From positions 1 to 8,240 of the forward strand of contig JAHFBR010000049.1 in assembly GCA_023249955.1 (NCBI GenBank): a stretch of DNA of 8,240 bases, in the 5' to 3' direction. The translations under genes were made by a program, and so were the position numbers. Within the stretch, counting starts at the first letter, position 1. The number at the start of each line of letters is the position of its first letter. The notes under the pieces were generated by a model, which saw nothing but the letters and a program-made list of their open reading frames with translations, made no database searches and was not told the origin of the DNA. Shown here in pieces: positions 6,634-8,240 of this stretch. Source of the stretch: a bacterium (GTDB lineage Bacteria; Babelota; Babeliae; Babelales; RVW-14).

Positions 6634-7846
6634 CACATAGCGCCTTCATCTTGGCAAGATAGTGATTTACCAGTTCATCTTTATTGGTCAAACAACGTAA
6701 CATCTGCTCTTGTGGCAAATCAAAGAAAAGGTGGCTGGTCATGCTGTAAAGCTCTTTTTGCTTCAGGTGATTCAGGACGTGTTCATTTGAGGTGATTACA
6801 ACCGTTTTCTTCACATTATTTTCAACGTTAAAGGCATTCCACAGCTGCTCAAACTCGTGACGTCTGATCATGTAATCATCTTTGCCAAAAAAGAACAGGA
6901 GCTCGGTATCTTTGATATTCGGCGCGTAATCCAACAACGAGATGGCGTTCAGCGGGAGCAAGAAGTTACCGGTAATATATTCAGCAGCATCTTTTACCAC
7001 CTGTCTGCCAAAGAACCAGTGATTGCGCCATCCACCACGTTGAGGAACGCACAGTGAGCGCAGATCGTCTTTTGCTTTTTCAATAAACAGTGGCAATGAC
7101 AACCAGCAACCGTCCAAAATAAGTTTGTCAAAAAGGCCCGGGTTCAGCGACAATGATTTTGCCATGATAAACGCGCCATAGCAAACGCCTAAGCCAAAGA
7201 CGCGGCGATAGGTTTTGCCTTGATTGATCTCAGCCTTAAGACGCTTGAATCCATCGACCACGGCAAAGACGTCCTTGTCTTCATCAACGCCCAGCGTTAC
7301 CAAATTGCCATCAACGCCAAAGGTGAGCTTGGTAAAGTTAAAATTCCAGGTACTTGGATCCCAGATTGAGACGGGGTTATGACCATGCCCACGAAAATCA
7401 AAAAGTACCACGTCGTAGTCTGCAAACATCGAAACGAACGGGGTCATGATCTCGCGTTCATTGGTAAAACCGGCGCCAATAACCATCAATGTATCGCTGC
7501 CGCGGTCAAAATAGGTTGCACCAATCGTCACGCCATCATCGGTGTGAATGTCGTACATCTTGCCAACAAATTCGGTTGCATGCTTGGATTTGAGATGGTG
7601 CTCACGCACCTTGTCAGCCTGACGAACAAATGCGGGATCAAAAAGAATGGACTGATTCAGATGCTTCTTAAAAACCTTGGCTGTCCGCTCGATGCAATCA
7701 TCAAGTTTAAAACCAGGATTATTATTCCAGGCTATTTCTGTTTTATGTGCATATGAAAATTGAGGCTGAACGGGGGCCTGTGCAACAACTGATCCAACCA
7801 ACACCAACCCAACACTCAAAAGCTTTATATTACGTAGCAAATTCAT
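6620..7846 (-). CDS. Exported alpha/beta hydrolase with a cysteine nucleophile
   Basis: This is a 408-aa alpha/beta-hydrolase-fold protein. Residues 1-22 form a signal peptide (basic NLLRNIK, then a Leu/Val core, likely cut after VVA), so it probably acts in the periplasm or outside. A strand and oxyanion region VIGAGFTNE (122-130) is followed by VVLFDFRGHGHN (146-157), the classic strand-4 region. The nucleophile elbow is GLGVCYGAF, a G-x-C-x-G with Cys222 where most esterases have Ser. A likely acid residue is Asp323 or Asp324 in FFGKDDYMI, and the base is His356 in SNEHVLNH, giving a Cys-Asp-His triad like that of dienelactone hydrolases. The order resembles esterases acting on small lipid-like or ester substrates; the true substrate is unknown. 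The ATG is preceded by AGGGTGAT. It is the first gene of the overlapping operon. Confidence 0.85.
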   Translation of the reverse strand: MNLLRNIKLLSVGLVLVGSVVAQAPVQPQFSYAHKTEIAWNNNPGFKLDDCIERTAKVFKKHLNQSILFDPAFVRQADKVREHHLKSKHATEFVGKMYDIHTDDGVTIGATYFDRGSDTLMVIGAGFTNEREIMTPFVSMFADYDVVLFDFRGHGHNPVSIWDPSTWNFNFTKLTFGVDGNLVTLGVDEDKDVFAVVDGFKRLKAEINQGKTYRRVFGLGVCYGAFIMAKSLSLNPGLFDKLILDGCWLSLPLFIEKAKDDLRSLCVPQRGGWRNHWFFGRQVVKDAAEYITGNFLLPLNAISLLDYAPNIKDTELLFFFGKDDYMIRRHEFEQLWNAFNVENNVKKTVVITSNEHVLNHLKQKELYSMTSHLFFDLPQEQMLRCLTNKDELVNHYLAKMKALCDEQK

Positions 7847-7907
7847 TGTTATATCACCCTGTTAAAAAATAAGACATTCCCCACCCAAAAACCATGGAAA
7901 TCGCCTC

Positions 7908-7936
7908 ACTGTAGCGGTAATCCCATGCTTTGTCAA
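7908..7936 (-). promoter_or_regulatory. Sigma70-type promoter for the minus-strand operon
   Basis: On the minus strand TTGACA (7936-7931) is followed by exactly 17 bases and then TACAGT (7913-7908), which has four of six consensus bases. Predicted initiation near 7900 gives a leader of about 55 bases before the hydrolase ATG. An A/T-rich stretch lies upstream of the -35 box. It is the only strong promoter candidate I found for the five overlapping genes. Confidence 0.7.
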
Positions 7937-7969
7937 ACAACAAAATACACAAATAGAATTAAATGTGCT

Positions 7970-8007
7970 AGGCGGGATGTTAAAAAGCCATTTTTATAGC
8001 CCCGCCT
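7970..8007. repeat. Nested palindrome in the divergent intergenic region
   Basis: The outer arms are AGGCGGG (7970-7976) and CCCGCCT (8001-8007). The inner arms are TAAAAA (7981-7986) and TTTTTA (7991-7996) around GCCA, with 4-base unpaired segments between the two stems. It lies between the two divergent promoters, upstream of both, so it could be an operator or a hairpin shared by both. Bases 8016-8020 (GCGGG) could instead pair with 8001-8005. The role is unknown. Confidence 0.55.
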
Positions 8008-8019
8008 CCCTTTCAGCGG

Positions 8020-8048
8020 GTGCCATCGGGCAAAATATATGATAGAAT
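8020..8048 (+). promoter_or_regulatory. Extended -10 promoter for the sufS-like gene
   Basis: TAGAAT at 8043-8048 matches TATAAT at five of six positions and is preceded by TGA (8040-8042), an extended -10 element. GTGCCA at 8020-8025, 17 bases upstream, is a four-of-six -35 match. The start would be near 8055, about 33 bases before the ATG. Confidence 0.6.
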
Positions 8049-8087
8049 AATGGGTGTAAAAATTGGTAGTTCAAACCGGTGTTTTTG

Positions 8088-8240
8088 ATGAATAGTACCA
8101 TGCTCAAAAAAGATTTCCCTATTTTTCATGCCGCTGTCGACCAGATTTATCTGGATAACGCTGCCACAACGCATAAGCCGCGATCGGTCATCGATGCGGT
8201 ATCGCAGTTTTATGGCCGCGATTACGCCACGGTGCACCGA
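8088..8240 (+). CDS. sufS: SufS-type cysteine desulfurase, N-terminal part (3' truncated by window edge)
   Basis: Fifty-one codons are open to the window edge. After [13 protein letters not shown] come [12 protein letters not shown] (about 20-31) and [11 protein letters not shown] at the edge. This is the N-terminal signature of PLP-dependent class II (SufS/CsdA-like) cysteine desulfurases, which take sulfur from cysteine for Fe-S cluster assembly. The PLP lysine and catalytic Cys would be downstream and are not visible. The start is not firm: ATG at 8088 is preferred, but ATG at 8100 and upstream in-frame TTG (8085) or GTG (8079) are possible. An in-frame TAG at 8067-8069 limits the N-terminus. 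The ribosome-binding site is weak. It is divergent from the hydrolase operon and controlled by its own promoter. Other suf genes would be expected further along. Confidence 0.9.
   Translation, partial: MNSTMLKKDFPIFHAAVDQIYLDNAATTHKPRSVIDAVSQFYGRDYATVHR

Noticed and set aside
8013..8237. Minus-strand 74-codon open frame
   Set aside because: It lies antisense to the SufS-type start and its promoter, and shows no recognisable domain.

Overview
The window looks like a stretch of bacterial chromosome with dense, mostly minus-strand coding. Gene content alone does not fix the organism. Several proteins have export-type N-termini, one operon has overlapping genes, and short palindromic repeats sit beside a tRNA. 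This is compatible with a Gram-negative, possibly host-associated or candidate-phylum lineage; Dependentiae/TM6 is my guess, held at low confidence. I see no phage, transposon or CRISPR signature.

Layout. Bases 1-288 are the 3' end of an RluA-family pseudouridine synthase on the plus strand. A promoter-like pair then leads into an initiator tRNA-Met (376-452). Five copies of a degenerate 12-base palindromic motif follow (451-576), and then a strong intrinsic terminator (604-630). From 659 to 7846 everything is on the minus strand. In transcription order, starting from a good promoter at 7936-7908, the genes are: an exported alpha/beta hydrolase with a Cys nucleophile, an unrecognised exported 257-aa protein, a biotin carboxylase, a biotin carrier protein and a MerR-type regulator. 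These five overlap one another by 14, 23, 10 and 41 bases, so they form one translationally linked unit. After a 105-base gap comes truB, and after another 76 bases a secreted vanadium-haloperoxidase/PAP2-type enzyme. A 241-base divergent intergenic region with a nested palindrome separates this block from the 5' end of a SufS-type cysteine desulfurase on the plus strand (8088 to the window edge).

How the genes fit together. Two genes belong to RNA modification (RluA-type and TruB) and one to translation initiation (tRNA-fMet). The biotin carboxylase and carrier together equal the alpha subunit of an acyl-CoA-carboxylase-type enzyme cut in two, apparently inside its BT (subunit-bridging) domain. 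The carboxyltransferase partner is not in this window. The carboxylase halves sit between two exported proteins of unclear role and a MerR regulator with an acidic linker, an unusual partnership. The exported haloperoxidase homologue keeps nearly all vanadate-pocket residues but has Cys in place of the usual Ser.
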